This document shows positions 37,483-45,789 of a stretch of DNA of 64,000 nt, in pieces (position 1 is the first letter of the stretch; every line of letters begins with the position of its first letter). Origin of the DNA: a bacterium SCSIO 12741 (GTDB lineage Bacteria; Bacteroidota; Bacteroidia; Flavobacteriales_G; Salibacteraceae); contig CP073749.1 of the NCBI GenBank assembly GCA_024398055.1, positions 992,001-1,056,000 of the forward strand. Reading direction: 5' to 3'. Both the position numbers and the translations under genes were made by a program. The notes beneath the pieces were generated by a model. The model saw only the letters and a program-made list of their open reading frames with translations. It was not told where the DNA came from and did not search any database.

Positions 37483-38703
37483 TCACATTTCCCGTATGGC
37501 GGTAGCGGGGTTTAATTTAATGGCTCTACGCGCTGGAAACCAAGCGGCAATGATGGCGGTGATGCTCACCATAATGGTTATCTGGAAGTAGAACACGAAC
37601 TCCACCTCGGGATAAATAATGGGAGAAAAACCTAAGTCTTCCATAGCTCCCATATAAGCGGTAAGGTCAATTCCTGAATTCCCTAAATATCCAATTACGA
37701 CTATGGAAATTAAGCAACCGGCTATTCCCCCAACCAAGGACAAGAACATGGTCTCCAGGATAATCATTCCAGCTACCCTGGGCTTACTCATTCCAATGGA
37801 CCTCAACATCCCGATTTCGTGCGTACGCTCCATAATGACCATGAGCATAGTATTGATAATACCAAAAATGAGGGCGATTAGAATGATGGCCAATAAGATG
37901 AAGTTGAACTGGTCGATGAAGCCAGAATACATTTTTACGCTGGGCTGCAGTTCTCCCCAATCTCTTACTTCGGCATTGGGGTAATCTTCCGTTACCTGCT
38001 TGTGAAACTCCTCAAGAATTCGGTCATCCTGAAGCATTACCGCTATTTCATGAGCACCATCTTCCGGGAAATTGAGCAATGGCCTTAAATCTTCTTTTTT
38101 GACGAAAATTGATGATCCATCAAACAATCCATTTCCCGTCTTATAAATACCAACAACCCGAAACAGCCCCCGTGATACATTCCCGGTTCTATCTGGCAGA
38201 TCGAGTACAATCTTAGACTTGAGGCGAACCTTTAACTCTTCAGCTTGCTTTTGGCTGATTAATATGGGGGCGGTTCTGCTCTTGCCTTCAAAATAGGTAC
38301 CGGTATCAACTTCGGCCCACAGCCTGGTAGTTTGCTTTTCTTGATCAGGATCAACGCCCATAATTCGAACGCCCAAGGCTTTGTTGGCCGTAGACGCCAT
38401 TCCATTGGAAACGATTCGAGAAGTGACACTTTGCACCCCGCTTCGGCTCTTCAGATCGGCCACTATTTGGGATGAATTTTCAAGGTACAAGCCGAGATCT
38501 TCGTTCAGTGGAAAATCCTTGGCGCAAAGCTGCAAATGAGACGTTTCTAAACGAATATTCCGATCGATTTGCTGGTTGACCATTCCGGTCATAAAGGCAG
38601 CGAAAAATATAGCAGCGAATATTCCAATGGCAATAGCCAAAATGACCACGGCACTTCTGGATTTATTTCTCCACACATTTCTCCAGGCGATTTTTAGTAG
38701 CAT
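37483..38703 (-). CDS. FtsX/LolC-type ABC permease (third of three)
   Basis: 406 residues. One N-terminal membrane segment (SAVVILAIAIGIFAAIFFA), a large periplasmic MacB_PCD-like domain (about 45-260) and three C-terminal segments with the FtsX core (EIGMLRSIGMSKPRVAGMI). The end AIKLNPATAIREM is typical of LolC/MacB permeases. It starts 1 base after the second permease gene. Confidence 0.9.
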   Translation of the reverse strand: MLLKIAWRNVWRNKSRSAVVILAIAIGIFAAIFFAAFMTGMVNQQIDRNIRLETSHLQLCAKDFPLNEDLGLYLENSSQIVADLKSRSGVQSVTSRIVSNGMASTANKALGVRIMGVDPDQEKQTTRLWAEVDTGTYFEGKSRTAPILISQKQAEELKVRLKSKIVLDLPDRTGNVSRGLFRVVGIYKTGNGLFDGSSIFVKKEDLRPLLNFPEDGAHEIAVMLQDDRILEEFHKQVTEDYPNAEVRDWGELQPSVKMYSGFIDQFNFILLAIILIALIFGIINTMLMVIMERTHEIGMLRSIGMSKPRVAGMIILETMFLSLVGGIAGCLISIVVIGYLGNSGIDLTAYMGAMEDLGFSPIIYPEVEFVFYFQITIMVSITAIIAAWFPARRAIKLNPATAIREM

Positions 38704-38704
38704 A

Positions 38705-39928
38705 TTACCTCCCTCTAAGTGCGTTTACGATATTTAAATTTAAGATCAGGCTCAACGGTGCTATAAGCGAGACTGTGCTCAAAAGAAACACAACCAAGGC
38801 CTGATCGATCAGATAACCCAACTCCATCGACATCCTCATAACGGGCTCCACGTTGTATTCGGAAAACATTTCGGCTGTTTCGCCGGAAAACTCAATGGGA
38901 TTATACCAGAAATAGGCATTTATGGGCAATGAAATCAGTACCCCAACGATGACCGAAATAAGGGCCAACCAAAGCGTTTCAATGGCCACCAGCTGAACAA
39001 TATGCCTGCGTTGCATACCCATGGAATTCATAACTGAGAACTCCCTTCTACGTTCTGCCGCCATCATAAGTAGCGTTCCAAAAATTCCAAAGCCAATGAC
39101 GAGGTAGAGAACCCCAATCATAATGAGCCCCGAAACGCTATCCAACTCGATACTTTGAAGTAAATTCTCGTTTAGTTTTTTCCAGGTCAAGGCGGTAATT
39201 GGAGAACCTTCAAATTCGGTCAAAAGTTCTTTTTGAAGCTCTTCTGACTCCTCCTTGTTATTCAGAATTAGGCTCAGGGAAGAGAGCATACCGTAGGCAC
39301 CGTATAAATCCTGAGCTTGTTCCAGATTAAGAAATACAGGACCTCCCCCCTGCCCTGAATAATTGAAATCATAAATCCCTTTGATCGGATATTTACCAAC
39401 AGCCGTCACCCCATGATAGCCCTGACCAAACAGAACCATACTATCACCCAAAGCTACTTGCAGAAATCGAGCTAAATCTTCGGAAATTAGAAGTCCGTCT
39501 TCACCCGGTTCTAAATATTCTCCCTGGGTCAGCTTATCTTGAATAGCCAGAGCATCAACCTCAAGTTCGGGCTTCATACCTACCACAGGCACGCCCTTGG
39601 TGTGGGACTCGAAAGACGCCAAGGCAAAATTTTCGAACCGCGGAAATTGATTTTGAATAGCTGGATTTACCGCAGTTAACTTTTGAAGTTCTGGCGTGTA
39701 GTCGAAAATGTGCTCTATACTGGCATCATCAAAAAAGTCTTTGTGCTGAATTTGGACATGTCCACTTGAAGTACGCAGCGTACCTTCAATCATGGAATCA
39801 TAGGTACCGAGCTGAAATCCGCGCATCACCACGGCGATAACCACGGCAAAGGCAATGCTCGATATCGTGATCAAAGTTCGGCGACGGTTGCGCCATAAGT
39901 TTCTCCAGGCCAATCTTGCAAGTATCAT
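38705..39928 (-). CDS. FtsX/LolC-type ABC permease (second of three)
   Basis: 407 residues, same four-segment layout: N-terminal ARLAWRNLWRNRRRTLITIS, a periplasmic domain, and a C-terminal FtsX core with REFSVMNSMGMQRRHIVQL. It overlaps the preceding permease stop by 4 bases (ATGA). Similar in sequence to the first permease (YLVIGFGIFGTLLMM, ending NALRGR), so the two probably arose by duplication. Confidence 0.9.
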   Translation of the reverse strand: MILARLAWRNLWRNRRRTLITISSIAFAVVIAVVMRGFQLGTYDSMIEGTLRTSSGHVQIQHKDFFDDASIEHIFDYTPELQKLTAVNPAIQNQFPRFENFALASFESHTKGVPVVGMKPELEVDALAIQDKLTQGEYLEPGEDGLLISEDLARFLQVALGDSMVLFGQGYHGVTAVGKYPIKGIYDFNYSGQGGGPVFLNLEQAQDLYGAYGMLSSLSLILNNKEESEELQKELLTEFEGSPITALTWKKLNENLLQSIELDSVSGLIMIGVLYLVIGFGIFGTLLMMAAERRREFSVMNSMGMQRRHIVQLVAIETLWLALISVIVGVLISLPINAYFWYNPIEFSGETAEMFSEYNVEPVMRMSMELGYLIDQALVVFLLSTVSLIAPLSLILNLNIVNALRGR

Positions 39929-41151
39929 CTTCCTCTTAGTGCATTAACAAAATTGAGCCGATGAACGCTGATAATGGGAACCACGGCCAGAAGGACGCAA
40001 ATACAAAAGATGATCATCAGCTGGTTAAAGATAAAAACGGGCTCTGTGGAGAATATGAACGTTGGCTCAATGTTATACTGGCGATACATGGCGGCCATAT
40101 CACCGGTTAACTCGATAGGATTCGCATTGAGGTAAAACAAGACCGGAAGGCTTATCCCCAATCCACTCAACACGCCTATAATTCCAAGTAAAACGCTTTC
40201 AATAAAAACCACGATGGCGAGCTTACTGCGCTTCATTCCGATGGAGATCATCACTGAAAATTCCCTGCGCCGTTCCAGGGTCATCATAAACAAGGTTCCG
40301 AAAATGCCAAAACCTACGATCAGGTAAAGAACGCCAATCATAATTCCCGTTGAAACATTTTTTGTGCCTTGTGATTGGACATATTCCGGGTTAAGTTCCT
40401 TCCAATTTTTGGCAATAGCTTGGGTTGAATCTAGCTGCTGGTTCAATTGGCTTTGGACCGGGATCATGTATTCAGGACTCTCCACCATGAGGGACACATG
40501 GGTCAATCGGCCTTCTGCTCCGAAAAGGTGTTGGGCATCTTCCAGGTGGATGAACAACATGGAGGTATTCATCAACGGAACATTAAAATCTACAATTCCC
40601 TGCACCCAGTACTTTCCTGCAGCAGTGATTCCATGGTAGCCCTGACCGAACAGTACCAGCGTATCACCAATCGAAAGCTTGAGGTATTTCGCCAAGTCCA
40701 CCGCCACCATCGTTCCTTGATTAGCTTCAGAAAAGTAAGTCCCCTCCACCACCTTGGTGTGCATGCCCGACAGCTGCTTTTCCATTTCAGGAAGTGTTCC
40801 AATGACCGCGGTTCCTTTGGTGATATTACCCGTTGAAACCAAGGCAAAATAATCAAGCTTAGGAGCCATCGCTTCCACCCCAGGAGTGGATTGAACCAGG
40901 GATTTAAAATCCTCATCCCAGGCCATGGAATTATCAATGTTCTTATCGTCCCAATAAGCTGGATGCTGGAGTTGAACATAACCCGTAGTGTTACGAATCA
41001 TTTGATCATCGATGCGATCGTACATCCCTTTGACCACCGATTTCATCATGAGGCCAAAAAACAGGGCGAAACAAATGCTCGACACCGTAATCAACGTTCG
41101 TCGCCGATTACGCCACAAGTTGCGCCAAGCCAATATGAAGTAGGTTTTCAC
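39925..41151 (-). CDS. FtsX/LolC-type ABC permease (first of three)
   Basis: 408 residues, starting with GTG (TAGTG overlap with the stop of the LolA-like gene). N-terminal membrane segment after KTYFILAWRNLWRNRRRTL, periplasmic domain, three C-terminal segments with REFSVMISIGMKRSKLAIV, ending FVNALRGR. Closely related to the second permease; the third is more distant. Three permeases with one ATPase is unusual, because Lol systems use two. Confidence 0.9.
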   Translation of the reverse strand: MKTYFILAWRNLWRNRRRTLITVSSICFALFFGLMMKSVVKGMYDRIDDQMIRNTTGYVQLQHPAYWDDKNIDNSMAWDEDFKSLVQSTPGVEAMAPKLDYFALVSTGNITKGTAVIGTLPEMEKQLSGMHTKVVEGTYFSEANQGTMVAVDLAKYLKLSIGDTLVLFGQGYHGITAAGKYWVQGIVDFNVPLMNTSMLFIHLEDAQHLFGAEGRLTHVSLMVESPEYMIPVQSQLNQQLDSTQAIAKNWKELNPEYVQSQGTKNVSTGIMIGVLYLIVGFGIFGTLFMMTLERRREFSVMISIGMKRSKLAIVVFIESVLLGIIGVLSGLGISLPVLFYLNANPIELTGDMAAMYRQYNIEPTFIFSTEPVFIFNQLMIIFCICVLLAVVPIISVHRLNFVNALRGR

Positions 41152-41903
41152 TACCGCACCTTTTTCATGTTCTGCTGAGAGAAGAAGCCTTCTTGAATAT
41201 CAATTCCAAATTCCTGCCACTTCACCACAATTATGGTCTTCTGATTCTTTTTATCTGCTGGAACCAATTCCATGCGTGCAGGTAATTTTCGATCTCCCAT
41301 CTGGCGAATGTCCGATCCAATCATGGTATTGACCAGTTCCATGTCTTCGTCGTAATTCTCCTGCTTCATCGTGTAGAACTCATCTTTGGCAATCCACATG
41401 ATTAGCTTCCCCCAAACTACGGCGGCATCTTCCTTTGGAATCAATTCCACCTTGTAGCAATCATAACCACCGATGTTTTCTTCACCGAGAAGTTTGTGGG
41501 TATAATCTTCCACCTTAGAGTTCATCCGAACCAGATCATCGTTGGTAAAATCAGAGCCCATCCAGCTTTGCCCCATCATGGAGCTTGGAATTTTGATCAT
41601 TCGCGAAACGGTAGGCATCCAGTTCCACATTTCTGTTTGTCGCTTTAGAAAAACTTGCCCTTTATCGCGAGCAGGCCCGGTGATGTAAATCATGGAGTAT
41701 TCCGTTCCCAAACTCCAGGATTTCATAGTAATCGTTCGGTTCCAGGAAGGGCGTTGAATGGTCATTTCCATTTCACTTTTCGCCGAATTGCCAAGGGTCA
41801 ATTGATTGGCTTTGTCTACAATATCTCGTGCTGAAAGTTCTTGTGCTACAAGTGGCTGTCCAATACCCAAAAGGAGTGAAAGGAAAATCATCAAAGATTT
41901 CAT
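41151..41903 (-). CDS. LolA-like periplasmic outer-membrane lipoprotein-sorting protein
   Basis: 250 residues from the ATG at 41903 (MKSLMIFLSLLLGIG). The frame is open 7 codons further, but that region contains the promoter element. A signal peptide ends near LVAQ. The mature protein fits the LolA-like 'outer membrane lipoprotein-sorting' family (SARDIVDKANQLTLGNSAKSEM, WNWMPTVSRMIKIPSSMMGQ, DYTHKLLGEENIGGYDCYK). It would bind a lipid-linked cargo in an unclosed beta-barrel and carry it across the periplasm. It is first in the operon. Confidence 0.85.
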   Translation of the reverse strand: MKSLMIFLSLLLGIGQPLVAQELSARDIVDKANQLTLGNSAKSEMEMTIQRPSWNRTITMKSWSLGTEYSMIYITGPARDKGQVFLKRQTEMWNWMPTVSRMIKIPSSMMGQSWMGSDFTNDDLVRMNSKVEDYTHKLLGEENIGGYDCYKVELIPKEDAAVVWGKLIMWIAKDEFYTMKQENYDEDMELVNTMIGSDIRQMGDRKLPARMELVPADKKNQKTIIVVKWQEFGIDIQEGFFSQQNMKKVR

Positions 41904-41921
41904 GGTAAGGATTTTATTTAT

Positions 41922-41929
41922 CAAATGTA
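41922..41929 (-). promoter_or_regulatory. -7 promoter element of the LolA/FtsX/LolD operon
   Basis: TACATTTG on the minus strand matches TAnnTTTG and lies 18 bases upstream of the ATG at 41903. The TetR-type palindrome is 14 bases further upstream, over the -33 zone. Confidence 0.6.
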
Positions 41930-41943
41930 AAGCAGATTTTTTT

Positions 41944-41963
41944 AACTGACCAGTGGTCCGGTT
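41944..41963. promoter_or_regulatory. Probable TetR operator
   Basis: AACTGACCAGTGGTCCGGTT contains the perfect core GACCA-G-TGGTC with partly matching flanks (AA/TT outside). It lies in the 66-base gap between the tetR stop and the LolA-like start, across the -33 region of that promoter. Confidence 0.6.
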
Positions 41964-41969
41964 AAAAAA

Positions 41970-42539
41970 TCAATACCGCTTCATTAATTCTGCAATAACC
42001 TGATCCAAAGGATATTCCTCTCCCAATAGAAGAAATTTGAAGATTGCCCCATCCAGCACCGCATCAAAATACATAAGCTCCATTTCAGGATCTTCAAAGT
42101 TCATCTGGCGAAACAAATCAATGTAGTCCACCAGCATCACTTCCTTCATCTTCTCAAGATAAGGAATCACAGCCGGGTGGTTATGAATTTGTTGTATGAC
42201 AGCCGTAAAAAGTCGATGCACTTCAGGGTTTTCTTTGACCATACGAATGATGTTCTTAACCCTTTCATGAAGGATTTGGGCAGCTCCATGGGTTACTGGA
42301 ATCTGATTAATTCCATCAATCATCTGCTCCACATAATTCTGAATAATGGCCAGAAGGATGTCTTCTTTGGTCTTAAAGTGGTGGTAAACCGTACCTTTCG
42401 CTATGCCGCAGGCATCGGCAATTCGGTTGATGGAGGTATGCTTAAATCCGTAATCCGCAAATAGCTTCATGCTTTGCTCCAAAATTCGACTTCGGGTGGC
42501 GAGTCTTATCTCCTCAAAAGCTTCCTTGGATCTTGGCAT
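41970..42539 (-). CDS. TetR-family transcription repressor
   Basis: 189 residues. The N-terminal helix-turn-helix is typical (RSRILEQSMKLFADYGFKHTSINRIADACGIAKGTVYHHFKTKEDIL). The C-terminal ligand-binding part is all-alpha and fits the AcrR/FadR-like group. It is on the same strand as, and directly upstream of, the LolA-FtsX-LolD operon, with a palindromic operator in between. It probably represses that operon and may respond to a lipid-like ligand; the ligand is inference. Confidence 0.93.
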   Translation of the reverse strand: MPRSKEAFEEIRLATRSRILEQSMKLFADYGFKHTSINRIADACGIAKGTVYHHFKTKEDILLAIIQNYVEQMIDGINQIPVTHGAAQILHERVKNIIRMVKENPEVHRLFTAVIQQIHNHPAVIPYLEKMKEVMLVDYIDLFRQMNFEDPEMELMYFDAVLDGAIFKFLLLGEEYPLDQVIAELMKRY

Positions 42540-42550
42540 GAGACAAAGTT

Positions 42551-42624
42551 AATTTTGAATTCTGAATTTTGAATTCCGAGCCCTATCAACCTTCAGGATT
42601 CAGAATTCAATATTCAATATTCAT
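42551..42624. repeat. A/T-rich imperfect inverted repeat between tetR and the asparaginase
   Basis: The left block (aattttgaattctgaatttt, 42551-42570, running on to 42578) and the right block (gattcagaattcaatattca, 42598-42617, running on to 42624) are similar in inverted order, with GAATTC and GAATTTTG words. Such GAATTC-rich blocks are often found between genes in Flavobacteriales. Possibly a transcript 3'-end structure. Confidence 0.45.
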
Positions 42625-42631
42625 CGTGCTC

Positions 42632-43657
42632 TCACTTCTTTTTTAACGCTGAAGGCGACTTGGTATGGATCTTTTCTTCATCGTAGAAAACATTGTAGGC
42701 AAACCCGTCTTGAATCGAATAGGCGCCATATTGGCCTTGCTTGTTGAGCGCCAAAAAGCCCACCTGAAAGTCCTTATGGTCGGGCTGTTTTTTGATGATT
42801 CTTTGAATGGCCTCTTCACAAGCTTCTTGGGGACTTTTCCCTTGTCGCATCAATTCCACAATCAAATGGGTTCCTGCAATTTTGATCACAGCCTCCCCTT
42901 TTCCTGTGGCCGTAGCCGCTCCTACTTCATTATCTACAAATAGACCGGCCCCAATAATAGGTGAATCTCCAACGCGGCCGTGCATCTTCCAGGCCAGTCC
43001 GCTTGTGGTACAAGCTCCAGACAAGTCTCCGTTTTCATCCAAAGCCAACATTCCGATGGTATCGTGGTTTTCGATATTGATTACCGGCTCATAATTCTTT
43101 TCCTTTTTCCACTCTTCCCATCGATTTTTAGAATGTTCGGTAGACAAATCCATCTTTTCAAATCCTTGATCCAGCGCAAATTGCAAAGCACCATCTCCCA
43201 CCAACATAATGTGGGGCGTTTCTTCCATCACCTTACGGGCTACAGATATAGGATTTTTGATGTGCTGCAAATAGGCAACCGATCCACAATTCCCCAATTC
43301 ATCCATGATACAGGAATCGAGGGTCACAAACCCATCTCGATCAGGGTACCCGCCATATCCGACCGTAGCCACATTGGGGTCATCCTCCGGCACTCGAACT
43401 CCCTGCTCCACCGCATCCAAGGCTCGACCACCCTCAGTGAGTATTTCCCAGGCCTTTTCGTTGGCCGGAAAGCCAAATTTCCAGGTCGAGATAACCACTG
43501 GCTTTCTAACCTGGAGAGGTGTTGCAGCCATGGCATTTTGACCTTCGGGCACATTTTCCGCTGCACAACTCTGTACAGCCAAGGTCGTTCCCATAGTCGC
43601 CAGGGCCGGCCCACCCAAAGCAACCTTTTTGATAAAATCTCTTCTTTGCTCGTCCAT
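42632..43657 (-). CDS. N4-(beta-N-acetylglucosaminyl)-L-asparaginase (glycosylasparaginase), Tat-exported
   Basis: 341 residues. A twin-arginine signal (RRDFIKKVALGG) is followed by a possible lipobox (LAVQSC, Cys31). The Ntn-hydrolase precursor is cut autocatalytically before the nucleophile Thr200 in NHDTIGMLALD, giving alpha and beta chains. GRVGDSPIIGAGLFVDN and the ATATGKGE segment around residues 225-255 complete the family pattern. It releases aspartate and GlcNAc from Asn-linked glycans, or acts on related beta-aspartyl amides, in the periplasm or at the surface. Monocistronic and divergent from the methyltransferase. Confidence 0.93.
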   Translation of the reverse strand: MDEQRRDFIKKVALGGPALATMGTTLAVQSCAAENVPEGQNAMAATPLQVRKPVVISTWKFGFPANEKAWEILTEGGRALDAVEQGVRVPEDDPNVATVGYGGYPDRDGFVTLDSCIMDELGNCGSVAYLQHIKNPISVARKVMEETPHIMLVGDGALQFALDQGFEKMDLSTEHSKNRWEEWKKEKNYEPVINIENHDTIGMLALDENGDLSGACTTSGLAWKMHGRVGDSPIIGAGLFVDNEVGAATATGKGEAVIKIAGTHLIVELMRQGKSPQEACEEAIQRIIKKQPDHKDFQVGFLALNKQGQYGAYSIQDGFAYNVFYDEEKIHTKSPSALKKK

Positions 43658-43761
43658 TCCGGTTAATTCTTGGCCTAAAAATTAGTCCAAATAAATGAAA
43701 ATGAGCCTATTCCATGTATTCGGCATGGTAAAACACAAATTTGCCTAACCTTGCGTTCAGG

Positions 43762-44613
43762 ATGAATCCGGCTCAAAACATATCGGACTACTACAACCAA
43801 ACGCTGGTGCACTACAAGCGACATTGGAAGCTCCGTCAACAGCAAGCCATTCATTATGGAATCTGGTATCCTGACACCCGAAGTTTTGCTGAGTCCTTGC
43901 AAAACTCCAATCGAAAGGTGGCCGAGTTACTGGACCCTCGCCCAGAACATCGTTTGCTGGACGCCGGATGCGGCGTAGGGGGAACCGCCCGATTTTTGGC
44001 CAAGCATTTTCATTGCCAGGTAACCGGAATTGCCCTGGGAAGCAAGTTGATCGAATTTGCGAACAACCTCCCAGAAACCCAGGAACTCGGCAATCGAGTA
44101 ATTCTGGAAGAACGGAACTACCTTGCTACAGGATATCCGGATTATAGTTTTGATGGAGTTTATGCCGTAGAAAGTATGTGCCACAGTGATCATAAGAAAG
44201 ATTTCTTGGCAGAGGCCTACCGTCTGTTAAAACCAGGTGGAAAGTTGATCGTTATCGATTACTTCCTTCCCAATCGAGATTTAACGACCAAAGAAGCATC
44301 TCCCATTAACAAATGGCTGGGCTTTTGGGCCATACCCAATTTGGTGCGTAAGGATGAATTCGAAAAGCTGTGCTACGACGTGGGATTCGAAAACGTGATC
44401 ATGAAAGATTACACTCCGCACATACTGCGCTCAGCCAAGCGAATGTACCATGGAGCCATCCTGGGGGCAATCCCTTCAGAGTTGTACAACCTGTTTCATC
44501 CATCAGCGAGTAGATTTGCCCGCAAGCATTACCAATCCGGCTACTGGCAATACAAAACCTTGCGCCAGGGATTATGGAATTATCAGGTGGTGAAAATTCA
44601 CAAGCCAAAATAG
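43762..44613 (+). CDS. SAM-dependent class I methyltransferase (sterol/tocopherol-MT-like)
   Basis: 283 residues from the ATG at 43762; the 7-codon extension upstream starts with TTG and would read through a promoter element. SAM-binding motif LLDAGCGVGGTARFLA, motif II DYSFDGVYAVESMCHS and post-motif LKPGGKLIVIDYF. The YYNQTLVHYKRHW start and a long C-terminal region (RSAKRMYHG, WQYKTLRQGLWNYQVVKI) resemble the tocopherol or sterol C-methyltransferase group of small-molecule enzymes. The substrate cannot be read from the sequence. It stands alone; a TAACCTTG element (43746-43753) is upstream. Confidence 0.85.
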   Translation: MNPAQNISDYYNQTLVHYKRHWKLRQQQAIHYGIWYPDTRSFAESLQNSNRKVAELLDPRPEHRLLDAGCGVGGTARFLAKHFHCQVTGIALGSKLIEFANNLPETQELGNRVILEERNYLATGYPDYSFDGVYAVESMCHSDHKKDFLAEAYRLLKPGGKLIVIDYFLPNRDLTTKEASPINKWLGFWAIPNLVRKDEFEKLCYDVGFENVIMKDYTPHILRSAKRMYHGAILGAIPSELYNLFHPSASRFARKHYQSGYWQYKTLRQGLWNYQVVKIHKPK

Positions 44614-44798
44614 ACTTAGCACTCTGGTAATCGGATACTTACCAAGAAGCCAAAACAATTCACGAACAGCATAAATAATGTTGTTTTTAATGCTAACTTC
44701 GCGGCGTTTTTGGCAACCCTTACCATTAGAACCAAAACGAAAAAATCAATTGAAAGAATAAAGTTTTGTTACTCAGCATTCGCTAAAGTTTTAACAAT

Positions 44799-45542
44799 AT
44801 GACTCAAGAACCATCACAAAATCATTTTCAAAAGCTTTCGATCATTATACCAGCTTACAACGAAGCTGCTACCATCCACTTAATTTTGAATAAAGTGGGG
44901 GAGGTAAAAATTGTTGAAGGAATCGAAAAAGAAATCATCATTGTGGACGATTGTTCAAAAGATGGTACCTATGAAACCCTTCAGGCTTACAAAAATGATC
45001 ATCCGGAAATGAATATTCGCACCTTGCGTCATGAGGTGAATAAGGGTAAGGGTGCTGCACTCCATACTGGAATTGAGCACGCCACTGGAGAATACCTAAT
45101 TATTCAGGATGCTGACCTTGAATACGACCCAGAAGAATATAACGACCTACTTAAACCAGTGTTAAATGGAAATGCAGACGTGGTTTATGGTTCTCGATTT
45201 CAGGGAGCAAACCCTCACCGCATTCTGTTCTTTTGGCACACCATCGGAAATAAATTTCTCACCTTCCTTTCCAACATGTTCACGAACTTGAACCTAACGG
45301 ATATGGAAACCTGCTACAAATTGTTTGATACCAAAATCCTTCAGTCCATCAAATTGAATGAAAATCGATTTGGGTTTGAACCTGAGGTGACTGCTAAGAT
45401 TTCGAGAATTCCTAAAATCCGGATTTACGAAGTTGGAATTTCTTATTACGGTCGAACTTATGAGGAAGGAAAGAAAATTGGATGGAAAGATGGATTCAGA
45501 GCTATCTACTGCATACTGAAGTACAATCTTTTTAGCCGTTAA
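44799..45542 (+). CDS. GT2 family polyprenyl-phosphate glycosyltransferase (DPM1-like)
   Basis: 247 residues. A GT-A fold with nucleotide-binding and metal motifs: [13 protein letters not shown] near the N-terminus, [12 protein letters not shown], and the catalytic region [11 protein letters not shown] with a DAD metal motif and [12 protein letters not shown]. It resembles dolichyl-phosphate-mannose/glucose synthases, which transfer a sugar from a nucleotide donor to a polyprenyl phosphate on the inner leaflet. No C-terminal membrane segment. The next gene is a GT39-like transferase that could use the lipid-linked sugar. Confidence 0.9.
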   Translation: MTQEPSQNHFQKLSIIIPAYNEAATIHLILNKVGEVKIVEGIEKEIIIVDDCSKDGTYETLQAYKNDHPEMNIRTLRHEVNKGKGAALHTGIEHATGEYLIIQDADLEYDPEEYNDLLKPVLNGNADVVYGSRFQGANPHRILFFWHTIGNKFLTFLSNMFTNLNLTDMETCYKLFDTKILQSIKLNENRFGFEPEVTAKISRIPKIRIYEVGISYYGRTYEEGKKIGWKDGFRAIYCILKYNLFSR

Positions 45543-45557
45543 CAGGCCTTGAGATTT

Positions 45558-45599
45558 TGCCGCCGAAATAAAGATTTAATCAAAAGTCAAACGGCGGCA
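45558..45599 (+). other. GC-rich stem between GT2 and GT39 genes
   Basis: TGCCGCCG (45558-45565) and CGGCGGCA (45592-45599) form a perfect 8-bp stem with a 26-base loop, 16 bases after the GT2 stop. TTTC follows. A weak terminator or leader structure. Confidence 0.4.
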
Positions 45600-45624
45600 T
45601 TTCATTCCCTTCATACACCAAAAG

Positions 45625-45789
45625 ATGCACCACCTAAGGCCCTATCGGGGTATTATTTGGTTCTTATCTTTGGATGGCGATCAAAGCAAAACGAATGTTT
45701 GGAGAAAGACGTCCCTCCATTCAGATAATCGCATTCTATTAAAAACTGATTTTAAAAGAATCATCCAAGAATCAGTAAGGATAAAATGA
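45625..45789 (+). CDS. Small candidate ORF (54 aa) overlapping the GT39 start
   Basis: ATG at 45625, 54 codons, TGA overlapping the GT39 ATG by ATGA. It contains a TATCTTTG element (45665-45672) that would itself be a -7 promoter for the GT39 gene, so either the ORF or the promoter is likely to be the real feature, not both. No recognisable domain. Low confidence. Confidence 0.25.
   Translation: MHHLRPYRGIIWFLSLDGDQSKTNVWRKTSLHSDNRILLKTDFKRIIQESVRIK
45665..45672 (+). promoter_or_regulatory. Possible -7 promoter element of the GT39 gene
   Basis: TATCTTTG matches TAnnTTTG and lies 113 bases upstream of the ATG at 45786. Confidence 0.4.

Noticed and set aside
44614-44798. Small gene between the methyltransferase and GT2
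   Set aside because: No open frame with a credible start; only promoter-like TAACTTCG.
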